A DNA stretch of 64,000 bases from Gemmiger sp. An194. Lineage in GTDB: Bacteria; Bacillota; Clostridia; Oscillospirales; Ruminococcaceae. Positions within the stretch are counted from its first letter, which is position 1. Each line of letters begins with the position of its first letter. The stretch spans positions 1 through 64,000 of the forward strand of contig NZ_NFKA01000018.1 in NCBI RefSeq assembly GCF_002160145.1, written 5' to 3'. Position numbers and translations under genes: made by a program. Under the pieces are notes generated by a model, which saw nothing but the letters and a program-made list of their open reading frames with translations, searched no databases and was not told the DNA's origin. Positions 56,952-64,000 of this stretch are shown one piece after another.

Positions 56952-59488
56952 GTGCGCCCGGAAGGGCTGCGGCGTAAGCCAAAGCAGCCCGCGGGCAATT
57001 TGGGATTCTGCCAGTGGCGCGGCAGTAGGAAAAGGTATTGCGAAAGGAGGTGGAAATCACCCTATCACCAGCCGATTTATCCGGAGGGGAAACCCAATGG
57101 GGAGTGTAGCATATCGGCAACGCCGTAAGTTGGGAAACTATCGAACCACTACTGAACGGCAAGGTGAAACGTTGTGAACGAGGAATAAAGCTGGATTGCT
57201 TGAAGGGCAGTCCAAGGCGGCATACTGGAGCCGGCGGCGCAGGATAGTTGTATTCGCCGCATACCGTGGCAATCGGTGACATGTATACACCGATTGCGGA
57301 ATACCCACGGTAGCCAACCGCAATAAGCGGATAACGGACGAAAACCCATTCCGACATCACAACTCGCTATCCCAAACTGCTTAACCGGGGATTGCCTAAC
57401 CCGGAGTGCCAAAAAGGCTATGGCTTTCAGAGCCTGAAAATCCGGTATGGCAACGGAGCCGCCGTAGTAGTCCGAGCAAGGGAAAGCCTTGCACATGGCG
57501 AAGGGCGGCAGGATATCAACCAAACTATCAATGGAAGGGTGCGTGAGGCACTATGAGAAATCCAAAGAATGTTTTGGAAAGTTTAACTTCAAAAGCAGCA
57601 AATGAAGATTACCACTACAAACGGCTTTATCGGAATTTGTACAACCCGGAATTTTTCCTGTTGGCATACGAGCGCACTCAAGCAAAGCCTGGCAATATGA
57701 CAGCCGGAAACGATGGGAATACAATCGATGGCATGAGTATGAAGCGGATTGACAGTCTTATACAGAAATTAAAAGACTTCAGCTATCAGCCGAAACCAGC
57801 CAGAAGAACTTATATTCCCAAAGCAAACGGCAAAATGCGCCCATTGGGTATTCCGGCCTTTGACGACAAACTGGTACAGGAAGTGGTACGCATGATACTG
57901 GAAAGTATCTATGAACCCACATTTCAAAATTCATCCCATGGATTCCGTCCGAAGCGGAGCTGTCACACAGCTCTGCAATATATCAAGCGGAATTATACGG
58001 GTGTCAAATGGTTTGTCGAGGGCGACATCAAAGGGTGCTTTGACAACGTCGACCACCATGTGCTGGTGCGGATACTGCGCAGACGTATCAAAGATGAATA
58101 TTTCATCAGCCTGATTTGGAAATTTTTGAAGGCAGGCTACATGGAGGACTGGGTGTACCACAACACCTACTCCGGCACCCCGCAGGGGTCGCTGATTAGC
58201 CCGATTCTGGCGAATATATACCTCAATGAGCTTGATGTGTTTATGGCAAAATACGCAGAGTCCTTTAACTGCGGAAAAGGCCGGAAAATCAATCCAGCTT
58301 ACAAAATGCCGCTGGATGTTCGGCGCGGAAAGCAGGAATGGCTGAAACGCAATAGTGCGAAAATCAGTGAGGAAAAGCGCCAGAAAGTTATGGCAGAGAT
58401 TCGGGAACTGAACAATTATCTGTCCACAGTCCCGTATAGCGACCCTATGGATACAGGGTACAAGCGGGTCGTATATGTGCGCTACGCCGATGATTTCCTG
58501 ATTGGTGTGATCGGAAGCAAAGAGGATGCAAAACAAGTTAAGACCGATGTGGGGGAGTTTATCAAGGAGCAACTCCATTTAGAAATGTCTCCGGAAAAGA
58601 CGCTCATCACCCATGGAAATGACTTTGCACGCTTCCTCGGCTACCTGGTCACAGTCAGCCGCGAGCAAAACCGCACTCGGACAAAAAACGGGTTCACACG
58701 CCGAACCTACGTGGGAAAAGTCAAGCTGTATGTGCCAAAGGAAAAATGGCTGAATCGCCTGCTCTCCTATGGTGCGCTGAAAATCAGCTATGACAAGGCC
58801 CATGGAAACAAAGAGGTGTGGGAGCCAGTAAGACGCCCGGGATTGATACGTCTGGATGATATTGAAATCTTGAATCAATATAACGCGGAAGTGCGCGGGA
58901 TGTACAACTACTATCGGCTGGCAAACAACGCCACTGTGCTGAACGCTTTTGTCTATGTGATGAAGTACAGCATGTATAAGACCTTTGCTGGGAAATATCG
59001 GACGAGTATGCGAAAAATTATCCGCAAATACTGCCGCAACAAAGACTTTACCGTATCCTATCAAACCAAGAGCGGAACAAAGTCTGTTGTGTTTTACAAT
59101 CAGGGCATGCGTCATAACGACAAAGTCGTTGTAACGGAAAATCCGGACATCATTGGCAGGGCTAACGAGAATCGCCGCTATACCCGGCTGACAGACCGGT
59201 TGCAAGGCCATATCTGCGAGTTCTGCGGAGCCGAAACAGAGGATATTGAAATCCATCATATCCGAAAACTGAAAGATTTAAGTGGTAAGGCAGAATGGGA
59301 ACGTCAAATGATTGCGCGTAAACGCAAGACAATGGCGCTGTGCCACTCCTGCCATGTAAAGCTGCACAATGGAAAGTTAGACTGATATCTGGAAAGCCGG
59401 ATACATCGAGAGGTGTACGTCCGGTTTGGAGGGGAGCGTTTGGAAACCTACCGCAGTAATGCGGCAAGGCGCTGGGCGCTTACCCTAC
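56952..59488 (+). mobile_element. Group II intron with LtrA-type protein
   Basis: A 2537-nt intron. The 5' end GTGCGCCC is the group II consensus, and the 3' end is AC. The 600-nt stretch before the protein gene is the structured domain I-III region. Domain V lies near 59391-59426 (GAAAGCCGGA ... TCCGGTTT, with the AGC triad). TATACA at 57284-57289, near the loop of a stem CAATCGGTG/CACCGATTG, is complementary to the last six exon bases TGTATA, as an EBS1 should be. It sits in sense orientation inside the VirB6-like gene, and exact excision restores that frame. Confidence 0.88.
57553..59385 (+). CDS. ltrA: Group II intron reverse transcriptase/maturase
   Basis: A 610-residue intron-encoded protein. 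The reverse-transcriptase domain (about 60-350) has GIPAFDDKLVQEVVRMIL, the SGTPQGSLISPILANIYLN block and the catalytic YADD (near 313-316). A maturase X domain follows (about 380-500). The C-terminus is an HNH endonuclease zinc-type domain (CEFCGAETEDIEIHHIRKL and CHSCHVKLH, about 556-605). All active-site residues are intact, so the intron should be mobile. The gene lies in domain IV, and its stop is just before domain V. Confidence 0.96.
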   Translation: MRNPKNVLESLTSKAANEDYHYKRLYRNLYNPEFFLLAYERTQAKPGNMTAGNDGNTIDGMSMKRIDSLIQKLKDFSYQPKPARRTYIPKANGKMRPLGIPAFDDKLVQEVVRMILESIYEPTFQNSSHGFRPKRSCHTALQYIKRNYTGVKWFVEGDIKGCFDNVDHHVLVRILRRRIKDEYFISLIWKFLKAGYMEDWVYHNTYSGTPQGSLISPILANIYLNELDVFMAKYAESFNCGKGRKINPAYKMPLDVRRGKQEWLKRNSAKISEEKRQKVMAEIRELNNYLSTVPYSDPMDTGYKRVVYVRYADDFLIGVIGSKEDAKQVKTDVGEFIKEQLHLEMSPEKTLITHGNDFARFLGYLVTVSREQNRTRTKNGFTRRTYVGKVKLYVPKEKWLNRLLSYGALKISYDKAHGNKEVWEPVRRPGLIRLDDIEILNQYNAEVRGMYNYYRLANNATVLNAFVYVMKYSMYKTFAGKYRTSMRKIIRKYCRNKDFTVSYQTKSGTKSVVFYNQGMRHNDKVVVTENPDIIGRANENRRYTRLTDRLQGHICEFCGAETEDIEIHHIRKLKDLSGKAEWERQMIARKRKTMALCHSCHVKLHNGKLD

Positions 59489-59775
59489 TGTACACCGCTC
59501 TGGCTCCCCTTCCTCTTTCAACTTTTGCAGGCGAAAGCACCCAGAGCGTGGGCATTTCTTTTCTGAAAAGCTATGTGGGCGTATGCCTGGAAGGAGCTGT
59601 GATCGTATTGGCCTGCATCATCTATGCAGGCTTTGTGAACACGCCGTCGGTCGGAGGTGGCGAAGCCACCACAATGGTCTGGAGCTATCTGGCCGAAACC
59701 GTATTTAATATGTTAGTTCTGGTGGGACTCATCAAAGGGTCTGACCGAATCATCCACGAAATGATGGGGTTATAA
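59489..59775 (+). CDS. VirB6-like mating-channel protein, 3' exon
   Basis: The last 95 codons of the VirB6-like protein. In frame it reads YTALAPLPLSTFAGESTQ, then VCLEGAVIVLACIIYAGF and a last membrane segment (AETVFNMLVLVGLIKGSD). The frame is open upstream through the intron's end to 59413, but that part (MYVRFGGERLETY) is intron sequence. The TAA is 3 nt before the PrgI start. A functional channel protein requires splicing from 56951 to 59489. Confidence 0.85.
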
Positions 59776-59778
59776 CCA

Positions 59779-60141
59779 ATGCAGACACCAATCAACAAAG
59801 AAATTCGTCATTACCAGGAATCCATTTGCCTTGGGATGAATCTGCGGCAAACAATCTGCGCTGGATGTGCAGTGGCACTGGCTGGAGCGATCTATTACTT
59901 TGGCTCTCCCCTGTTGGGTCGGGAAACTGCCAGCTGGTTGTGCATTGTAGCAGCTGCCCCCGTAGCTGCTTCCGGCTTCTTCACCTATGACGGCATGAAT
60001 TTTGAAAAATTTCTCTGGGCCGTGTTTCGCTGCCTGTTTCTCAACGCCGGGACGCGGATATGGAAATCGGAAAACCGTTATCTGAAATTAAAAGCACAGC
60101 GCAAAAAAGCTGGGAAAGGAAAACCGAATGAAATTAAATGA
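59779..60141 (+). CDS. PrgI family protein (VirB3-like)
   Basis: A 120-residue protein with two membrane segments (about 25-45 and 52-70). It contains KEIRHYQESICLGMNLRQT and FFTYDGMNFEKFLWAVF, both typical of PrgI proteins, which stand in the VirB3 place of Gram-positive mating channels. The tail is basic. It overlaps the VirB4 gene by 14 nt. Confidence 0.88.
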   Translation: MQTPINKEIRHYQESICLGMNLRQTICAGCAVALAGAIYYFGSPLLGRETASWLCIVAAAPVAASGFFTYDGMNFEKFLWAVFRCLFLNAGTRIWKSENRYLKLKAQRKKAGKGKPNEIK

Positions 60142-62491
60142 ATATGCCTCCACCCGGAAAACGCGAGGTCATTTCTATATCCCCCGGTCGGTACAACAGT
60201 CCATCCCGGTGGATGAAATTTTCGCCGATGGTATCTGGCGCTCCGGCGAGGTATTCAGCCAGATGTGGCGTATTTCCGACATCAATTTTTCCATGTTATC
60301 AGACAGCAACAAACGCATCCTGCAATCACAATATGGTGTTGTCTATGCGGGCATCCCCTCCGACTGCTGGGCCAAATTCTGCATTACCAGCCAGCACATG
60401 GATGAAAAAAGTTTCCGTAAAAGCATCCTGTACCAGCCTGAACACGATGGCCATGACGATCTGCGGCAGGAGAAAAATGACCATCTCATTGCCTGTGCCA
60501 GCGATGTGGGCAACGTGATTCAGCAAAAATTCCTTATCATTTCCACCGTAAAAAGAAATGTTCGGGAAGCCCGGGATCGGCTTCGTCAGATTCAGGGCCA
60601 CCTCATCAGTTCCCTTTCTGCTTTGGGCTGTACAGTCACCAATGTTACCTGCAATGAACGGCTGGAAATTCTGCACAACTTCTTTCGGATTGGCGAGGAA
60701 GGTCATTTTCAATTTGATCTTTCCGAATGCCAACGCCTGGGCAACGATTTCAAAAGCGCCGTCTGCCCCGACACACTCAACTTCAAACGCTCTCACATTG
60801 AGATCGATGGCCGCTTTGCAAAGTGTATGTCCATCTCCCATTTCCCCCAACAGCTGAATGACCGGTTCATCACCACTCTTTTGCAGCAGGTCCCTTACAT
60901 CATTCTGAGCATTGATGTGGTTCCGGTGGAACCGGAAGATGCCATGCAGGCTCTGGAAGAGGTGCGCATGGCGGTGGATGCAGAAAAAGCCCGCTTCAAT
61001 CGCAGAGCCGTGGATAAACTTGATTTCACCGCCAGTATTCCTCCCCGCACTCTTGCCCAGGAAGAAACCATGAAGCGATATTATGCCGACATCACTGAGG
61101 ACGACCAGCAGATGATGCTGTCCATGCTGAGCGTTGCCTATTTTGCGGATTCTCTGGAAGATCTGGCTCTGGAAACCGATGCCTTAAAAACCACTGCCGT
61201 CAACTACAACTGCCGGTTCACCGAGCTGTTTTTTCAGCAGGAGGATGCCTTCAACACCGCTATGCCCTATGGCCTGCGCCGCTTGGAAAACGTACATACC
61301 ATGGTCACGAAAAATGTTACTGCGTTGGTTCCCTTCAACACGCAGGAAGTGCTGGTACCCGGTGGCATTTATTATGGTGTGAATGATATGTCCGGCAACC
61401 TTATTGTCGGTCTGCGCACCGAACTGATGAACGGCAATGCTATGATCCTTGCCACTTCCGGCAGCGGCAAAAGCATGTTCACCAAACAGGAGATCATGGA
61501 GCTGTTCCTGCGGTTTCCCAAGGCTCGTTTCTACCTTGTCGACCCGGAAAATGAGTACCGCCCGCTCGTGGAAGAGCTGGGCGGTATTGTGGTGGATATT
61601 TCGGTGGAAAGCCGCACCTACCTGAATCCGCTGGAATACAAGCCGGAACCCGGTTCCGACACGCTGCCCAACGAAGCAAAGGTGGAATTCATCCTGTCCC
61701 TTTGTGAGCAGATCATGGGCAAAAACAACGGCTATATCGGAGACAAAAGTATCATCGACAACAGCCTGAGAAACATCTATGCTCCCTATGTGAAGACCAA
61801 CTACAAGGGCGATTGTCCCACGCTGCATGACCTTTGGAAAGACCTGAAGGAGCAGCCTTTGGAACGCGCCAAGGAGATTGCCCTGGCCCTGGAAGTCTAT
61901 GTAAACGGCAGTCTGTCCATGTTTGCCAAGCCAACCAATGTGGATATGACCAACCGGCTGATCTGCTTCAACATTCAGAGTCTTGGCGGTCAGCTGAAGG
62001 CGGTGGCCATGTTGTACATGCTGGAATTCATCAACACCCGTGTAATGACCACTGAGCGCAGCAGTTCTGCCTGTGCAACATGGGTTTATTTTGATGAGAT
62101 CTATCTCCTGCTGCAAAACGAGCTGAGCGCGCAGTTCCTCTTCACCAGCTGGAAACGCTTTCGCAAATACAATGCCTTTGCCACTGGCATTACCCAGAAC
62201 ATTGAAGACTGCCTGTCCAACAGTACTGCCTATGCCATGTTGGCCAACAGCGAATTTGTGTGCATGCTGCGCCAAACCAAAGACATCGATCATGTGGTGG
62301 AACTCTACGGCCTGTCCGATATTCAGCGAAATTATCTGCTGAAAGCCCGTCCCGGCCAGGGCATCCTGAAAATGGGAAACGCTCTGATCCCCTTTGTGAA
62401 CGATTATCCCAAAAATACCAAGAGCTATCGCCTGCTCACCACAAAGCCCGGCGAACTGGAAAACAAATCAGAAGGAGATTCCGATGAATAA
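60128..62491 (+). CDS. VirB4-like conjugation ATPase
   Basis: A 787-residue ATPase that powers the mating channel. Walker A is ATSGSGKSMF (about 441-450), Walker B is YFDEIYLLL (about 653-661), and the later ITQNIEDCLSN and GILKMGNALIPF blocks are typical. The N-terminal 400 residues form the conserved VirB4 N-domain with a charged middle. The end overlaps the next gene by 8 nt. Length and motifs are intact. Confidence 0.95.
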   Translation: MKLNEYASTRKTRGHFYIPRSVQQSIPVDEIFADGIWRSGEVFSQMWRISDINFSMLSDSNKRILQSQYGVVYAGIPSDCWAKFCITSQHMDEKSFRKSILYQPEHDGHDDLRQEKNDHLIACASDVGNVIQQKFLIISTVKRNVREARDRLRQIQGHLISSLSALGCTVTNVTCNERLEILHNFFRIGEEGHFQFDLSECQRLGNDFKSAVCPDTLNFKRSHIEIDGRFAKCMSISHFPQQLNDRFITTLLQQVPYIILSIDVVPVEPEDAMQALEEVRMAVDAEKARFNRRAVDKLDFTASIPPRTLAQEETMKRYYADITEDDQQMMLSMLSVAYFADSLEDLALETDALKTTAVNYNCRFTELFFQQEDAFNTAMPYGLRRLENVHTMVTKNVTALVPFNTQEVLVPGGIYYGVNDMSGNLIVGLRTELMNGNAMILATSGSGKSMFTKQEIMELFLRFPKARFYLVDPENEYRPLVEELGGIVVDISVESRTYLNPLEYKPEPGSDTLPNEAKVEFILSLCEQIMGKNNGYIGDKSIIDNSLRNIYAPYVKTNYKGDCPTLHDLWKDLKEQPLERAKEIALALEVYVNGSLSMFAKPTNVDMTNRLICFNIQSLGGQLKAVAMLYMLEFINTRVMTTERSSSACATWVYFDEIYLLLQNELSAQFLFTSWKRFRKYNAFATGITQNIEDCLSNSTAYAMLANSEFVCMLRQTKDIDHVVELYGLSDIQRNYLLKARPGQGILKMGNALIPFVNDYPKNTKSYRLLTTKPGELENKSEGDSDE

Positions 62492-62918
62492 GGAAAAACA
62501 AATCCGTGTTCTTCTTGTACGTCCCGGTCAATATCCGGAAGAACGCATGGTAGACAATACCCTGCCCGCCCTGCAAAAACTGGTGGGCGGTGATATTGAA
62601 ACTGTTTCCCCCTGGCCGGACCGGGTCTGTATTGTCTGCGATGACGAAGGAAAGCTTAAGGGAAAGCCCTTCAATCGAACCTTGGGCGACTACGATGTGC
62701 TGGCGGGGGATTTTTTTATCTGCGGCATCCGGGACGATGACTTTTGCAGTCTGACGGACACGCAGATTTCCCGGTATGAAAAGCTGTATCACGACCCGCA
62801 GATTTTCCTTCCCACGTCGTTTGGTCTGTATACGGACACATGTACGCCGCAGGAATATGCGCAATTCAATGGAATTGCACAACCAAGCAGAGATATTTCC
62901 TCCATCGAAGAAAGATAA
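62484..62918 (+). CDS. DUF3846 family protein (second copy)
   Basis: A 144-residue protein with the DUF3846 core: VLLVRPGQYPEE, LPALQKLVGGDIETVSPW and DDEGKLKGKPFNR (about 54-66), then GDYDVLAGDFFICG. It is a divergent relative of the 129-residue protein at 24809. AAGGAG precedes the ATG inside the end of the VirB4 gene, so it is part of the transfer operon. Function unknown. Confidence 0.8.
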   Translation: MNKEKQIRVLLVRPGQYPEERMVDNTLPALQKLVGGDIETVSPWPDRVCIVCDDEGKLKGKPFNRTLGDYDVLAGDFFICGIRDDDFCSLTDTQISRYEKLYHDPQIFLPTSFGLYTDTCTPQEYAQFNGIAQPSRDISSIEER

Positions 62919-62922
62919 GTCT

Positions 62923-62973
62923 AAAAAATCCATAGATTGGAACACCTCATAGTAGGCGTTCCAATCTATGGAT
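62923..62973 (-). terminator. Terminator of the convergent secreted-protein gene
   Basis: ATCCATAGATTGGAAC and GTTCCAATCTATGGAT are perfect 16-bp arms with a 14-nt loop. On the minus strand the stem is followed by TTTTT. On the plus strand there is no T run, although the stem may still slow the transfer operon. Confidence 0.8.
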
Positions 62974-63019
62974 AATACATTTGATTTTACATTTTTAGCA
63001 ATCTGAACATTCGTAATCC

Positions 63020-63529
63020 TTATAATGTAATAGAACCACTATTGACTGTAATTGTATCTGCGCTATAGTTCATGAGATAGAAGCAATATTCTCCTTCTTC
63101 ACGTAACACAGTCGTAAAAGACGGGGTTTTGCTCGTACCATTATATACAGATTTGCGTGATTGATTCTTTAACGCATATCCCATTTCAACGTGAGCCGAC
63201 GAATTTAGCGTAACACTAAAAGTAACCGTAGAATTGGCCGACACCTTGAAATGTGTACCACTAGAAGTATAGTAATATCGTATATTGCCTTGTGCAATCG
63301 AATGCTTCGACAGGCTCAAACGAGAGTCCGGTACAACATTCCCATCTGCATCATACTGAACACTGACCAGTTCTTCAAGACTGAAGGTATACTTTCTGGC
63401 ATTTCCGTTTTCATCAACGACACAAATAGTCGCCTCGCCTTCAATAGGCGAAGCATCTTCTGCAGATGCTACTACCGTACAGACTAAAACCATCATCAAA
63501 GACAAGCACAAACAGATAATTTTTTTCAT
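63020..63529 (-). CDS. Small secreted beta-rich protein, 169 residues
   Basis: A signal peptide (1 to about 22, IICLCLSLMMVLVCTVVASA) is followed by a 145-residue beta-sandwich-like domain ending EYCFYLMNYSADTITVNSG. It has no anchor. GGAG lies 7-8 nt before ATG 63529 on the minus strand; the 7-codon longer open frame is not used. I do not recognise a family, but the C-terminal block resembles the end of the next protein. It reads against the transfer operon and is likely accessory cargo. Confidence 0.72.
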   Translation of the reverse strand: MKKIICLCLSLMMVLVCTVVASAEDASPIEGEATICVVDENGNARKYTFSLEELVSVQYDADGNVVPDSRLSLSKHSIAQGNIRYYYTSSGTHFKVSANSTVTFSVTLNSSAHVEMGYALKNQSRKSVYNGTSKTPSFTTVLREEGEYCFYLMNYSADTITVNSGSITL

Positions 63530-63623
63530 ACCGCATCTCCATTCATTCAAATTGGCCTACAGATTGCTAACTTATCCAAATAGTACGTAGATTTTCAAAA
63601 AATGTTACATCTTTATTTCTATT

Positions 63624-64000
63624 TTATTGAACAACTATTACATCCGAAACAATAATTGGTTCCGAAGAGAAGTCTTGTACATAGAAATAAACTTCCGCGG
63701 ATTTTTCTGCTGTATAGGTATATTCCATATTCGGCTCATTGTCACATCGAAGTTCATTCGGAATCCCATCCACAATAATTCCCAATGCCAATTTGTTTCC
63801 TTCCGGGAAAGCATGAGGATTGTCTTTCAGGTTCTGTCTTAGAGAAATCGTGATGGTATCATTTTTCTCCATTTGCCAACCACTGCCGTCCTCGTTTGTG
63901 AGAATCGCTGTTTCTCCATTATTGAATACAAATTCCGGGAACTTCACAGCCGACTCATCTTTTGTTCCCGAAACCGTCCCCACATCATCAAAAAACAGCA
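63624..64000 (-). CDS. Beta-rich protein, N-terminus beyond the window edge
   Basis: A partial frame of at least 125 residues on the minus strand, open through the window edge (LFFDDVGTVSGTKDESAV). An in-frame GTG at 63983 exists but has no ribosome site, so the gene probably starts outside. The end (AEVYFYVQDFSSEPIIVS) resembles that of the 169-residue protein downstream, which suggests paralogous secreted proteins. No family recognised. Confidence 0.6.
   Translation of the reverse strand, partial: LFFDDVGTVSGTKDESAVKFPEFVFNNGETAILTNEDGSGWQMEKNDTITISLRQNLKDNPHAFPEGNKLALGIIVDGIPNELRCDNEPNMEYTYTAEKSAEVYFYVQDFSSEPIIVSDVIVVQ

Larger units (their letters stand above)
21344..64000. mobile_element. 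Integrative conjugative element (Tn1549/CTn-like), left part
   Basis: From the broken tRNA-Arg to the window edge the content is that of a Gram-positive ICE: toprim, ParA/ParB, a giant helicase, MobC, relaxase, PcfB, TraG/VirD4, Maff2, a VirB6-like protein, PrgI, VirB4, and accessory blocks (HipA-like kinase, type I toxin, surface proteins with sortase, DUF4869/ATPase pair). Base composition drops from clearly GC-rich to mixed at the boundary. No integrase, excisionase or second att site is in the window, so the right end is outside. The chromosomal flank is undisturbed up to the tRNA terminator. Confidence 0.85.

Noticed and set aside
57433-57440. CCTGAAAA as EBS2 of the intron
   Set aside because: It is perfectly complementary to exon bases 56937-56944, but it lies downstream of the EBS1 candidate, opposite to the usual order in domain I, so it may be chance.
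59413-59488. In-frame upstream extension of the VirB6-like 3' exon (GTG 59413)
   Set aside because: The bases are domain V and VI of the group II intron. The protein family alignment begins at the exon junction.
62923-62973. 16-bp inverted repeat as an insertion-sequence end
   Set aside because: The single inverted repeat with a T run on the minus strand is fully explained as a terminator. No transposase or target duplication is present.

Overview
The window looks like a chromosome segment of a GC-rich anaerobic gut Firmicute of the Oscillospirales/Ruminococcaceae kind (Faecalibacterium/Subdoligranulum/Gemmiger-like; a guess at genus level). The reasons are the SCIFF peptide with its radical-SAM maturase, a DUF4914 protein, a class B sortase, strong AGGAGG ribosome sites, and a Tn1549/CTn-style conjugative module. 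From about 21.35 kb the composition changes abruptly from GC-rich to mixed, which marks an integrated element. No rRNA genes and no CRISPR array were seen.

Region 1 (1-21.3 kb) is ordinary chromosome. It holds tRNA-Leu and tRNA-Gly, a manganese exporter (mntP), a Crp/Fnr regulator and thioredoxin. A leftward cluster follows: DUF308 protein, CPBP protease, tadA, SDR reductase, GH25 lysozyme and AI-2E-type transporter. Next come an Orn/Lys/Arg decarboxylase, a DUF6020 membrane protein, scfA-scfB (SCIFF and its maturase), a D-Ala-D-Ala carboxypeptidase, a ZIP metal transporter with a palindromic operator inside its promoter, glycerol dehydrogenase, DUF4914, CbiZ, a GGDEF protein whose translation start is unclear, and a HAD phosphatase.

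Region 2 (21.3-64 kb, running off the right edge) is an integrative conjugative element. Its left end lies in the 3' half of a tRNA-Arg(CCT) gene at 21307-21350. Gene order is: toprim/DUF3991 protein, ParA, ParB, DUF3846, unknown and YodL proteins; a HipA-like kinase with its own promoter; a 2310-residue methylase-like/SNF2-like helicase that carries a tnpV gene in another frame; a type I toxin/antisense RNA locus; a surface-protein block (Big_2 lipoprotein, 2431-residue surface protein, 516-residue secreted protein, membrane-anchored protein, sorting-signal-like protein, sortase B); an apparently inactive serine recombinase domain; a hairpin-rich probable oriT; a DUF4869 plus ATPase/TOPRIM-like gene pair; MobC; relaxase; PcfB; TraG/VirD4 coupling protein; Maff2; a VirB6-like protein split by a group II intron; PrgI; VirB4; and a second DUF3846 gene. 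Two secreted beta-rich proteins then read back toward it. Integrase and excision genes are not in the window and are expected at the other end.

The conjugation genes act together. MobC and the relaxase nick oriT, TraG couples the DNA, and VirB4, the VirB6-like protein, PrgI and Maff2 form the mating channel. ParA/ParB and the toxin locus would stabilise the element. The sortase and surface proteins probably give host-cell or mating-pair contact. The least explained parts are the DUF4869/ATPase pair between oriT and mobC, the tnpV-helicase dual-coding stretch, and the sortase substrate with the variant signal MPKMG.
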